DNA of 64,000 nt from Margaritifera margaritifera (taxonomy: Eukaryota > Mollusca > Bivalvia > Unionida > Margaritiferidae), in contig JAQPZY010000911.1 in the NCBI GenBank assembly GCA_029931535.1, forward strand, positions 124,001 to 188,000, given 5' to 3'. Shown in pieces: positions 50,436 to 60,725 of this stretch. The position numbers were made by a program, and so were the translations under genes. How positions within the stretch are numbered: position 1 is the stretch's first letter; every line of letters starts with the position of its first letter. Under the pieces are notes generated by a model that was given only the letters and a program-made list of their open reading frames with translations, ran no database searches and was not told where the DNA came from.

Positions 50436-51378
50436 CTGATTGAGACAAAGCAGTCGACCTTTCTCAAATTTGTTCTGAGCCCTGATGACACTTACTTACC
50501 TAATTACATGTAAATCTTTTCAAATGCATGAACAAATATAAATTGTACATACTTATCATTAGACCTAAAAGAAAGACAATTTCTAAGTTAAGAGACAGAG
50601 AATGTAGAAATTTAAGTGATTTTTCATCTGGTCACACAATGTTACAGTTGCCCCAGGTAACCAATATTTTCAAGAATAATGCTTTATTGATACATTGTGA
50701 CACCTAAGGGAAGATGCCAGTAGATATTTCTACAAGTATGTAATTACCTTTTACAAGAAAAATGTTGCCAACTTACATTCGAAATGAGTATTTTGGTTAA
50801 AATCTAGTTGGGGTAATGACACAGAAATGTTCCAGTTCATTTGGCCAATCAGCAATCTTCCTTTTCTGGCCCCCTTGCGTATCTAGAATGGAGTTTTTGA
50901 TAAAACTGGATCATTCTGTATGAAGGTTGGTGGAAATTGAGATGGTTGGAATTCTTCTTTCAAATTTTGCAAATATCAGTACCAACAGAAACATTTAGAT
51001 ATATTTTTTGTAATTTTATGATATAGTGACAAACATAATGTCAGTGAAAAGATCTGTTCTTGCTCCTCTTAAGTCCATTTTGATTTGAATTTTTAAAATA
51101 TTAAAATAGGTAAATAAAATAAATTATTACATTAAAATGCACTTTTCAGTCAAATGAGAGTATATAAATGTAAATGTTATTTATCTTGCATTCAAATTTT
51201 GTAAGGTGGTTTACAAAAAGCAATGGTGCAATTTTCTATGCAAATATAAAATTCTTCTTCACCTCTGATTGTTTACAAGAATTTTGTTTCAATGTCCAGA
51301 TAAATTATACCAATGCACTCTTGTATCTTTTGCCAACACGCTAAAATTTTCAAAAGACCCAGCCACTGGTTCGGATCT

Positions 51379-51717
51379 TCAAATTTCTGACCTTGACAGG
51401 TATTTTGAGCTGCAGAGACCATTGTCTTGCTCGTTAATGCCTAGATGGAATCTTTCATTCCTGTTGTGGTCTTTGTCAAAAACCCCCATGAGCCTTTGGG
51501 TGAAGCTTCTTTTGAGAACCTTACCTTTAAGACTGTTTTCCCCATTCTCCTTAGCATCTGCGAGATGAAAGAGTGTGCTTAATGCTCTGTCTACAGAAGG
51601 TTGTTTATGGTTCAAGGCAATGACAAGTTGGTTTCTCTCCTTTGCCCAAAAAGTTTTTTTTAGCAAAAAACCAGCTTCCTTTGGTAGCTCCACTCCATAT
51701 AGAGATTCCCAGTCTCA
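51379..51717 (-). pseudogene. Unidentified mobile-element-like ORF fragment
   Basis: About 110 sense codons without a stop, beginning after a TGA with DWESLYGVELPKEAGFLLKK and continuing through WAKERNQLVIALNHKQPSVD and STLFHLADAKENGENS. After one stop at 51379-51381 the same frame continues for about 30 codons (EPVAGSFENFSVLAKDT). The composition looks like real protein rather than random translation, with no introns and a single interrupting stop, as in a decayed transposable-element ORF. I do not recognise the family. It is not explained by the WDR76-like gene, although it is on the same strand. Confidence 0.45.
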
Positions 51718-54110
51718 TTAATATCATGATCTGTGCTGGGTATGATCAAGATTGACTCTTATGCCCAGTTAGGGCTTTATGGTTCTATTTGGCCTCTTCC
51801 AAAGGGAGGAAAAGGGGTAGGAAGTGTCTTTTCCTTCCCTTAAAAGCAGGGCTCGGGAAATAATTTCCCAAGCACTCATCTCTGGGACAAGTAAGTTGCA
51901 AGAGTTACCTGTCCCTGTCCTAATTATGCTCAACACAGTAAACTTTTCCTCTACACTCTTTATGCTTGATGCTAAAATGGGTCAGAACCATGAAAATATT
52001 ATATTCCAATACATGGCTCCTTAGATAAACATATAATAAAAGAAAGTGTTTGAAACTTGAGAAATTGCGGTTGCACAAATAGCCCTTGATTTCTTAGCGG
52101 TATTTTCATTTACAGTGAAACCTTTCAGTAATCTGGGTGTCATAATTTTCCTTTTGGAAGAATGCCAGCTTGTAAACACAGCTAGGTTTTAAGCCTGAGA
52201 GCAAATTCACCCCTTCAGTGCATTTGATCTTACTGCCCAACCAACCATTAGGAACCTCAGGTAGCAGGTGACAGTTTCGTAAATTGGCCAGTCAAATATC
52301 TTACCATAAGGCCATGATATGACTTTTTCAGGTATTATTTTAATAATTAAAGATATGGATATATTTATGTATGGGTGTTTTGGGCTTGTGTTGTTCTTGA
52401 AACTGATGTGAGGCATGTACACCTCCCATAGTTACTTCACAGTATCTACACAGTGAAATACCAATAGACAGTTAGGAAGCAGAGCTACATGTAGCCACTC
52501 AGAGCACTAGACACATTGGGTTCAAGGCAAGTAGAATATCTCAAAAACTGCCTGGATGGCAACTACATGTATTTTGAATTGCATCATGCTGTTTAGTACA
52601 CAATTTTTTCTCTCTAAATTATCATGTAGGGACAGGACTTGTATTTGTACTATCAGCATCACTGTGTCAAAAATGACCTTTGGACATGAAAAATGCAAGT
52701 GTGAATTTTGGGCTGGGGGTGCATAATTTTCTTTTGCTAGGAGCTTTCATAAATCTGTTAGGACAAATAAATTATATTCTTATGTTTTGATTTATTATAG
52801 CTATCCAAAAATATGGACCTTTTTGACTTTACTTGTGTACTCTATTTTTTTATGAATTTTTTATGTTAGGCAGGTTGATGTGGTATCAAATTTGTACATA
52901 AAACTGTCCCTTGCACCCTCAGTGATTTCTCCATAATCTGTACACAATGTGATGTTGCAGTATCAATGCATAAAAAAAAGGAAGCAAAAACCTGTAGCTG
53001 TCTAGTGAATAGGCTTATAGTTTTTTATTCTGGAGAAAGAATACACGGTTGACACCACCACCGATTTTCCAAGAAAGGAGGGAACTGCAGGATAAGAACA
53101 AAACAACAAAGCCGATAATTCTATTGTCAGTCTTTGACTGGAAAATATGTAACAATTATCTACTGTCAACAGTCGTTCTAGCTCTACTTATCTCAGCTTT
53201 TTCTTAAGTCTTGAAAGAGGCGAGTTGAAGAGTGAAGTTTAAACACTGCAGATGTATCAACAGCATGTGAAAGGTTCTCAAAAAGCAAACAATACAGTAG
53301 AGCTTATGGAACTGTTCGTTTCTCCACCCATCATGGAGGGGCAGTTAATTCCCATCATGCTCACTCCATGTTGCAGCACCAAAGTGGAGGGATGAGTATC
53401 CAGCAACTCACCACTGCAGCTTGGTTTACACATGTTGTGCACCTCTACTGCAAAGGGGTTGGGAGACATCCATGATTCACATTCGAAGAGCCAATGCATG
53501 AAGATCACCCATGGAAAGACTAAAAGGTAACAGTGATTCAGAATCAGGTACCAATATATATCAGGCCAATAAAAAGATCATTTCGAAAGAGTCTTGTATA
53601 TTCAATACATTTTAAAAACGGTTGGCCTGCTTCCATGCACGACTTCTATTTGCCTTTATTGCCAATAACAAAAATTTACGTGCATTTCACATTCTGTTTA
53701 AACAATGCAGGTTGGTTTTACATCATGATCATTAAAAAGCAGACAACACTGACATTTTCACTCTATTTTAAAGAAATCTGAATTAACATATGCACCAACT
53801 GGATGAAAGACACAGCTTTAGGATTTTCTTGAGTGGCATAAATTTATCCCATTGTTACAAAGGAAAAGTAATCCACTGAGAGATGCACAATTACAAAATG
53901 ACAACCACTGTTATTTAAAAAAAGGAAAGAACAGAAAACAGAATTTACACTTAAATGCAAACCCTGTTCTGAGTTTTTCACCAGCAAAAGCAGCACAGAC
54001 TGTCAACAACAGCACGTTTTCATGAGGTTGTGCTATACTTAACTCCGAGCCAGTTTAGCTCACATTAAACTTCCCTAATTATATCATATTTTATGCCATT
54101 CAAAACTTCG

Positions 54111-54245
54111 AGCTAAATCCTATGGTTCATACCTCTAATGTATGCTGATCAATAGCTAAATCCTATGGTTCATACCTCTAATGTACGCTGATCAATAGCT
54201 AAATCCTATGGTTCATACCTCTAATGTATGCTGATCAATAGCTAC
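54111..54245. repeat. 43-bp tandem repeat, 3 copies
   Basis: AGCTAAATCCTATGG starts at 54111, 54154 and 54197, exactly 43 bp apart, with a partial fourth start at 54240. Confidence 0.93.
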
Positions 54246-54249
54246 CACT

Positions 54250-54374
54250 CGGACCACCTTGGCTATTTATTGAACGAGAAGTTGCGAATGCATCAAACTA
54301 TTTTTTTATTTGCAACTTCTCTGTCAATTCTATGGTCAATCTAATTGTAGAAATAGCTGAGGTGGTCCAAATAG
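54250..54374. mobile_element. Foldback/MITE-like element
   Basis: Left end GGACCACCTTGGCTATTT pairs with the right end AAATAGCTGAGGTGGTCC (16 of 18), enclosing about 85 bp. A diverged single end (AGCTGAGGTGATCGG) lies at about 54466-54480. A similar end, CGGACCACCTCGATTATT, occurs at about 57843 just upstream of exon 1. Confidence 0.55.
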
Positions 54375-54729
54375 ATTGTGGTTTCTTTTTTTTGTGAAAA
54401 TATATCCAGCAAACAAAATCGATAATTTTTCTGGAAATTACCAGGCAGACATAAATTTTCAGAATTAGCTGAGGTGATCGGATTGGTTGTAATCATGCCA
54501 AGGAATGCATGAGGTAAATTTCCCATACGAAAATAACTTGAAGGACTTATAAGTGATGAATATAAGTGACTATTCACTTTACTTACAGGTCACTTATAAG
54601 TGACATATGGGTAAAGGATTATGATTTTATATTCAAAGTAGGCATTTCACATGCAAATTAGATATTTTGCTTATAAATGAAGTATACTTCACTTATAACT
54701 GAAATGTGAGCCATTCACTTACTACACTT

Positions 54730-55480
54730 ATAGAGCGGGACAATCTATCATGACCCTCCTGCCCGCATATGGGACAAACTGGTTTCCTCTTGCAGCCATC
54801 TTTGTGGTCATATTACTGGCAGTTGAAGTATGGCAAAGGATTAAGAATGAAAGAGTTGACAGGAATGTTCATAAACCATGCTTTGATCAATGTAGGTAAA
54901 GTGGCGCAGTTGAACATCTGTATGCAAATGTTTGTAGTAATCAACTTGCCATTATGGCAAATGTTGATTTGTTTCTCTTGTGAGACATTCTGAGAGCAGA
55001 GATTTTCGAGCATCTCAGCCTCACTGCAGCCATCCAAATCCCTAACCTGAACAACACCTCTTGACAAGTTTAGAGATTTGTGTGGAAATACATAGGTATC
55101 TCCACAAACCACTTTGTGCGAAGTAGATCATCAGAATGAGCTTTAGTTGACCCAAACTAAGTTTTCTTTACACTTCTTGGCTCCTCAGCCAAACTCTGAA
55201 GTACTTTGGCTATCACAAATGGTGACATCTTGGTTAATTTTTAGTTCTTATCAATGGATGAGAAATAGCAGCCAATTTCCCTGACTTTGACAAGTTTCCC
55301 CATCTGAGTCAATGGTTGAATTATTCCTAGTCCTTTTGAGACCCGGTCTTACAGCCATGGTTGATGTTTTGGTTGATTTTCCCATAACGCATGCAAAAAA
55401 TGTGTCACCTGTGTGCCCCACCCACCTCAAAGTCCAACAAGGGGATAGAGATTTATGCCAATTTACTGTGTTTCTCAAGT
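54730..55480 (-). pseudogene. Decayed ORF1 (gag-like) of a non-LTR retrotransposon
   Basis: Minus-strand fragments in several frames reproduce the gag-like ORF1 of Jockey-type LINEs in order: N-terminal MGKSTKTSTMAVRPGLKRTR, then KLTKMSPFVIAKVLQSLAEE, then a conserved core (LSRGVVQVRDLDGCSEAEML, ITTNICIQMFNCATLP, FILNPLPYFNCQ). A CCHC zinc knuckle follows (NCQ, stop, then YDHKDGCKRKPVCPICGQEGHD), broken by that stop. At least two frameshifts and the stop kill it. No linked reverse transcriptase is downstream, so the copy is truncated. ORF1 proteins of this kind bind the element's RNA. Confidence 0.7.
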
Positions 55481-56589
55481 TAGGCTACACAGTGTGATAT
55501 ACTCGAGCAAAGAACAAAACTTTACTCAATTAAATTGGCCCTTGCCACCACCATCAGAGGCTATATCCTTTATAAGGTTTGAAGAACAAGACTGTGTTGC
55601 TTTAATCACTAAGGTGACCTCAGAACATTATATAAATCAGCAAAACTGAGAGTCTTTAACACAGCCCCTGAAGCTTGGCATGACCAGATGATTGAACAGA
55701 TTGGGCCCTTCTCACCAACCATCTACCTGAAGTTGAGGCCAAAGTAGTGTGTTGCATCAGAGTGGCAATCTTTGGCCTCTCCTCTACTCAACTTCCAGGA
55801 TCCTCTCCTCCAACAATACTGGACGCAGCACGTAGTGTTAGTAAACAAACTCCCGTTTGGCTTGTAACGCAAACAACATGACAGTGTTAGGAACCCCCTG
55901 GCGACAATAGGGTTAGAAATTATAAATGAATGAATGAAATTAATAAGTTTTGTGCATTGTTTTATATATAAATGAGGCTTTTCATTTTTAAAAATTTGTG
56001 GGGCTGGGGTGGCAAATACTATCGTCCTGCCCGTTTTTACACAGTGTCATAAACTCAGTTTTCGAGAGAATGCATCTCTCAATGATGTCATGAGCACAAC
56101 ATTTGTTTACACTGATCAACACTGAGTCATACAGACAGAAATATTTGTTGAAAATCATATCATTAGCAGTTATGAATTGAACCAAAGTTGCATACCATAA
56201 AAAAAAACTCCAGTTCACCAATTCTCTTTTTTCCAATCAGTAAGTCCTCATAAAAATCCTTACTAACTACTCTGCCAGGGCAAATCAACTTCCTGCCATA
56301 ATAGACAGCCAGTCAGCTATTAAACATGTGATGGTAACACTGTTTAGAATGCTGTACTGCATTTTAAAGTTTCATGGGGAGCTACTGTCACCAATTTTGA
56401 GGTGGTTATTTATTAGGCACAAAAAATAAAATGTGTGTTTCCTATTGCACTGGTTTTAAAATTAGGGTAGGCAGGTAGGTTTTAATTTTTATTTGTTCTT
56501 TTAATATTATATATAAATCAAATAATATTTCAAGCGTTTCAAAGTACTGGGCAAAACCAACTCAATTAGATGCACAAATCAATTTCGGC

Positions 56590-56680
56590 AATGTGATTTT
56601 TTTTTATTAAAAAAAAAAATTGGGGGGGGGGTGCTAGGGTCGGCAACGAGAAACAGGGACTGTCGGCCGACTGGAAACAC
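56590..56680. repeat. Homopolymer-rich dispersed repeat piece
   Basis: T-run, A-run and a G9-10 run, followed by GTGCTAGGGTCGGCAACGAG and a GC-richer GTCGGCCGACTGG. The abrupt composition change suggests a piece of a dispersed element; family unknown. Confidence 0.35.
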
Positions 56681-57713
56681 ATATTACACATATTTTTTTT
56701 GCTTTATAATTTGTGCATATTGACAAGAAACACATATTTTTACGATATATTTCTTAATTAAATCAGCAGCCTCAACATTTTGTTCCTACTTATATCAAAG
56801 TATTAAGATTTTCTATCTGATTACAAGCAATTTTACATTCACAGTAAACTTTCAATCATCTTTTAAGAGAATCTTGATATTTAACTTATTTTTACCAATA
56901 TAAATTTCTTACCTTGTAGATAATGGTAAGAATGATAATAAACTGAAAATAAAACCTCCTATAACTTTGTCTTTTGTCCTCGATTATTTGCACTTCTAGA
57001 GAAATGAGATACGAAGGATGCAAGACAGTTCTGAAGTACCAAAACAGTACATTTACGGATTAATGTTCTGCATATCCACATTGTTAATTTTTTTTAAAAA
57101 TTGGTCAGAAGCTAAATATAGTCTTTTCTAATTACAAGTAAACAATTTTTTTTCATACCATCATGATTTTTCTCAATTTGATTGTTTTAGCTTTTAAGAC
57201 AAATTAATTGTCTCCCCCCCAAAAAAAACAAAATTATGATAAATTTATACCATAAAAACTTTAGGAATGCTAAATTAAGTTTTCTTATGTCATTTTTCCT
57301 ATAAATTTGCGTTTTCTATGTGCTACTGAAGTTGCTCTGAAATATATGTTCGTTTTTTTTGTTGTTGTTGTTTGTTTTTCTTTTTTGCTGGAGCAAATGT
57401 ACAACAATGTCACAGGCAGAAGTAGATTTACAAGCGACGTATTACACGAACTTTCTGACAAGGGGTCGTCTGGTTGAAAGCATGCGAATAAGAGTATTAA
57501 AGAATATATCATTGTCACTTCTTGTGCAAACTTTGCTAAAATAACTTATGTTTCAAAAGTAATGAAAGGCATCACTATCAAAGGAGTATATTTCTGAAAA
57601 GTTCAAAGTAAGTGCTTAAGTGCGTCAAAACCGAGGAGTCCAGGATATGGACATTATCGAAATCGTCTCCATGCGTGAAGAAACCAAAAATTATGTGTAT
57701 CAATTGTATTTAC

Positions 57714-57785
57714 CATCTGAACTTTTCCTTTCTTACTTGGCTCTACTACCGATTCACACTTCCTCTTGCTTCTTGTGGACGGCAT
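57714..57785 (-). CDS. WDR76: WDR76-like exon 1 (start codon)
   Basis: Twenty-four codons starting at ATG 57785-57783 and ending at a GT donor (gtaaat) after a phase-0 ATG codon. The peptide begins MPSTRSKRKCE and is rich in Lys and Arg, as expected of a nuclear N-terminus that may act as a localisation signal (inference). This start was chosen because the upstream sequence has no better ATG in frame, the phase joins exon 2 cleanly, and promoter-like motifs lie just upstream. No homologous motif confirms an exon this short, so it rests on phase, composition and position. A separate 5' non-coding exon cannot be excluded. Confidence 0.65.
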
Positions 57786-57900
57786 TTTCATATCAATGAA
57801 ATCAATGTAGTCGGGCTAAACAACAGTGCTTATGTGACATTCGGACCACCTCGATTATTACTGCGAGAGACAAATAATGCAGATCCAGAACGTTGTGTAA

Positions 57901-57920
57901 CTAATTCCCGCCAATTTGCA
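57901..57920 (-). promoter_or_regulatory. E2F-like site overlapping a CCAAT box
   Basis: Plus strand TTCCCGCCAAT at 57905-57915: an E2F consensus (TTCCCGCC) overlapping CCAAT. It lies about 120-130 bp upstream of the proposed WDR76-like ATG. WDR76 is cell-cycle-linked in vertebrates, so an E2F site is plausible. No transcription start was identified. Confidence 0.45.
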
Positions 57921-58015
57921 AGGTAGAAATATAGTCTGGTTCCCTAATCCCTCTTCCACTCCGTTACTCTTTGATAGAACGGCTAGCTCAGGCCTTCTCC
58001 ATGTTGAAAAAATAG

Positions 58016-58219
58016 GGAATAAAAAAAGAAGAAAAATGGAAAAATGAAACGGAAAGAAAAGCAAAACAAATAGAAAAAAGGAAAACATTAGAAGCAGAAG
58101 AAACTGTAAAGAAAGGAAGAAAATCAGACGAACTTACCCCTCCACCATATCAACAAGCAAGAAGACAAAATACACTAATGCGTGAAGAGGAAAAAGAGAC
58201 CATCCTATATGGACAATGA
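58016..58219 (+). CDS. Lys/Glu-rich ORF fragment with PPPY
   Basis: Sixty-seven sense codons on the plus strand, opening after a TAG and ending TGA. It is charged and helical-looking (EKWKNETERKAKQIEKRKTL), then GRKSDELTPPPYQQARRQ. There is no good upstream ATG in frame. PPPY is a WW-domain ligand and also a late-domain motif in gag proteins, so it could be an exon of a divergent gene or a retroelement scrap. The A-rich base composition makes chance likely. Confidence 0.2.
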   Translation, partial: GIKKEEKWKNETERKAKQIEKRKTLEAEETVKKGRKSDELTPPPYQQARRQNTLMREEEKETILYGQ

Positions 58220-59263
58220 GATTCGGACTCGGACATATACCTTACCGTATCGTCCAACAACCCGATATCGTTTTCCTCCTTCAATCGTGCGTCATGTTTC
58301 TCGCGATTTAACGCGCTTGTTTCGAGATAATGACGTTATCAGCTGTGTCATCAGCGTTCTTCAAGAGCGACAGAATTTAATTATATAGTAAAATCAAACA
58401 AAATGAGATTCAAAAAGGTAATTTCTTGTAATTAAAAAAAAAAATCATAATGGCAATATATGTTTTCACTAATGCCTTTTTTGTGTCAGACATTGTGGCC
58501 TTGAATTTTTTGTTATATGCTAAAGATAGTGCCGCCGATCACATGTTGGCTTTGTTTACATATTTTGAACAGGATAACCCACTTTGGGAATTTCTACAAT
58601 GTAAATATTTGGTTTTAATCATGTTGAATTCTTATACAATGTAAGAAAAATGTACACTCGAAATGTTTAATCACTACGGACTTTTTCGTTTCAGTATTAT
58701 TTCATAATAAACATATATTCTACATCAGAAGACATTGAATCTATTATAATAAAATGTGTATCCATTCACCAGTGTCTATTTTTAAATTTCTCTGTTTCTC
58801 TGTATGTCTGTCTCTCTCTCAGTCTATTGAGTCATGTATTTATATGGAGAAAAAAAAACAGGCAAGCAGTAATGTAAGTGCACAAACTGCATATAGAAAT
58901 AACGGAGAAAAAAAATGATTCATTTTTACATTTAATTTTTTTTATTTTCAAAAACACGGAGACGCTAAAAACTAATAATATCCATACCTTGGTCTAACTG
59001 GCACGGTCCATTCATATGCCACGTCACTTTTTAGTCAGTGTCACGAACCATGAATGTCACTTCTGGAAATAAGTAAACATGCACACGCTCGGAAAAACGT
59101 AATGTTCATGATTGCCAAAGATTTTTTCACGCTGATTAAATGAAGTAGATATAGTTGAACACTTTTTATGGTTTATTTTAATAGATTATCATAATATTAT
59201 AACGAACGCGTTAAAATTCACGTTCAGTAAACGAAAAGTGGTTGCTCGAGGCTATATACTCGA

Positions 59264-59380
59264 ATAATGCGCCGGCAGATCAGGGTCTATGTGTTTGTTC
59301 TACTGATTATTCCTTACAAACTGCATAGACCCAGATCTGCCGGCGCATTATGCGATGGTAGATCTGGGTCTGTGCAGTTT
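59264..59380. repeat. Foldback repeat, family A, second copy
   Basis: Two overlapping inverted repeats: 59264-59291 against 59324-59351 (27 of 28 paired), and 59318-59338 against 59360-59380 (20 of 21). The latter aligns with 2872-2934 including the loop (GCGCATTATGCGATGG here, TCGCATAATGCAATAA there). Confidence 0.85.
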
Positions 59381-59460
59381 GCAGTTGGTATCTATCTCCT
59401 TAGGAGGTTTGTGCGTTTACCAGGCTGTCCTCTCCACTACAACCAAATATGAACCTTTTA

Positions 59461-59543
59461 TTTAAAAAGAAAAGTGGAAGAAAAAAAAGACAAAGAAGTA
59501 GAAAGGAAAAAAAAAAAAAAAAAGAACAGACAGAAAGAAATAT
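59461..59543. repeat. Polypurine tract
   Basis: About 80 bp of almost uninterrupted A and G, including an A17-18 run. A candidate for triplex (H-DNA) structure. Confidence 0.8.
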
Positions 59544-59633
59544 GTGTATGTATATGTGTGGATATACACACATGCATGCAACAACAAAATACAATGCACA
59601 CTTTTTTTCATTAGTTAAATGAGAATGAACAAG

Positions 59634-59634
<1 letters not shown>

Positions 59635-59679
<45 letters not shown>
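59635..59679. repeat. (AT)n microsatellite
   Basis: Uninterrupted AT dinucleotides for about 45 bp. It yields a meaningless IYIYIY frame on the minus strand. Confidence 0.97.
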
Positions 59680-59681
<2 letters not shown>

Positions 59682-60725
59682 CCAATCCTTAAACACAGAC
59701 ACGGGATGAAATGCAAACATCATATGCATACATAAACAGCACCCCACACAAGAGGAACAACAACTTTAACAACTAATTGACCTTAAGGGCAAAGGTCACT
59801 TATAACTTCAAACTCAAAAAAAGAAGAAAGGAAAGGAGTTTTTGTATTCTTTTTGGAGATGTGTAAAATATATTTTTTACCTGGTTGCTGTGGAGGTTGA
59901 ATGATTGCTGTGGTAGTCATAAAAAACAAAAATTGCCCAAGAACATTCCTAGAACGTTTCACCAAATATGGCTGGGTTTTTTTAGATGTCAAAAATATTT
60001 TTTTGATCTGGTTCTTGTGGAAAATAACATCTCACTCCCTAAGTTTATGCAGGATGGATGATAATTTAATAATGTATGATATTGTTTGTGTCATGTCTCA
60101 CTTTCTGTGAAGTTCCTAGCAGTTGGAACATTCCTCATATTCTTTGACTATTTCACAAAACTTTTCATGCAAAGAGTTCTATGGCACCAATGTTTGTCAT
60201 GCTGAACTTATGGAAAGTTATTTTATAACAGAGATCTTCAGAAAAGCAGCATGTCTTAACTCCATACTGCTATAGCCTCATGCACAAAAGTTGATGAAAA
60301 TTCTATGACAAAGGCAGCTAAGACACAAAACACCAAAAATTTTACATCAATACCACAGAGGTTGAAGTCCCTATCCATATATGTGTCAGTAAGTAAAAGT
60401 CTCAACACTAGAACTTCCTTGGGCTGGACAGGCAGTGGGGAAGATAAAAAAAACTTGCAAGGGAAGGTTTAAGACACTCCCGCCTCCACGAGTCTTCCTA
60501 CCTATGGGAGAAATAGGGTGCTGGTAACATGACATCACTGGGCGGAAGTCTTCCAAGTTGAAGTCAACGGCCAGGGCGGAAGGGTTCCAAAGACGAACTT
60601 AACGGCCACATGTTCGAGACCAGGGCGAACCATATAGTAACATGGATATCGGCTGTGGTCTACAGCCTGGAGAGGGATGGGCGCTGCCAGGTTGAAACGG
60701 CCCATGATACGCCAATGATGATGAA

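Larger units (their letters stand above)
50436..57713 (-). other. WDR76-like intron 1
   Basis: 7.3-kb intron. It holds two decayed mobile-element-like ORFs, a 43-bp tandem repeat, a foldback and a homopolymer-rich stretch at 56600-56640. Nothing was recognised in 51.8-53.9 kb or 55.9-56.5 kb. Confidence 0.65.
2117..57785 (-). other. WDR76: WDR76-like gene, 5' ten coding exons
   Basis: Span of a split WD40 gene on the minus strand, open at the left window edge. Exons in transcript order: 57785-57714, 50435-50322, 44485-44402, 41099-41032, 38809-38671, 33977-33838, 32783-32636, 4856-4707, 3423-3302, 2218-2117. Every intron is GT-AG and phases match at all nine joins. Where a codon is split, the pieces give sensible residues (R between exons 4 and 5, D between 6 and 7, G between 9 and 10). 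The peptide follows the WDR76 order: FF-S-LQ, R-S-LRLQ-DP-G, PSGPLQM, KVVPDRTFSVAVHP, GDKWG, SYDGTLRCGD, LVDRRTKG. WDR76 is a nuclear DDB2-related WD40 protein reported as a CUL4-DDB1 substrate receptor and chromatin/DNA-damage factor. About 379 codons are here; human WDR76 is about 626 aa, so the C-terminal propeller lies outside the window. Confidence 0.9.
57786..60400. other. Upstream region of the WDR76-like gene
   Basis: CpG is noticeably more frequent at 57.6-58.4 and 59.0-59.35 kb than elsewhere (for example CGTGCGTCATG, TCTCGCGATTTAACGCGC, GACGTTATC), as expected near an unmethylated promoter. A CRE/ATF-like TGACGTTA lies near 58330. No firm second gene was seen. Confidence 0.45.

Noticed and set aside
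56600..56640. G-run as a regulatory quadruplex
   Set aside because: It is one homopolymer run with no clear set of four G tracts, and it looks like part of a dispersed repeat.
59400..59747. 115-codon minus-strand ORF
   Set aside because: Composed of translated (AT)n and polypurine tracts (IYIYIY and F-rich runs).
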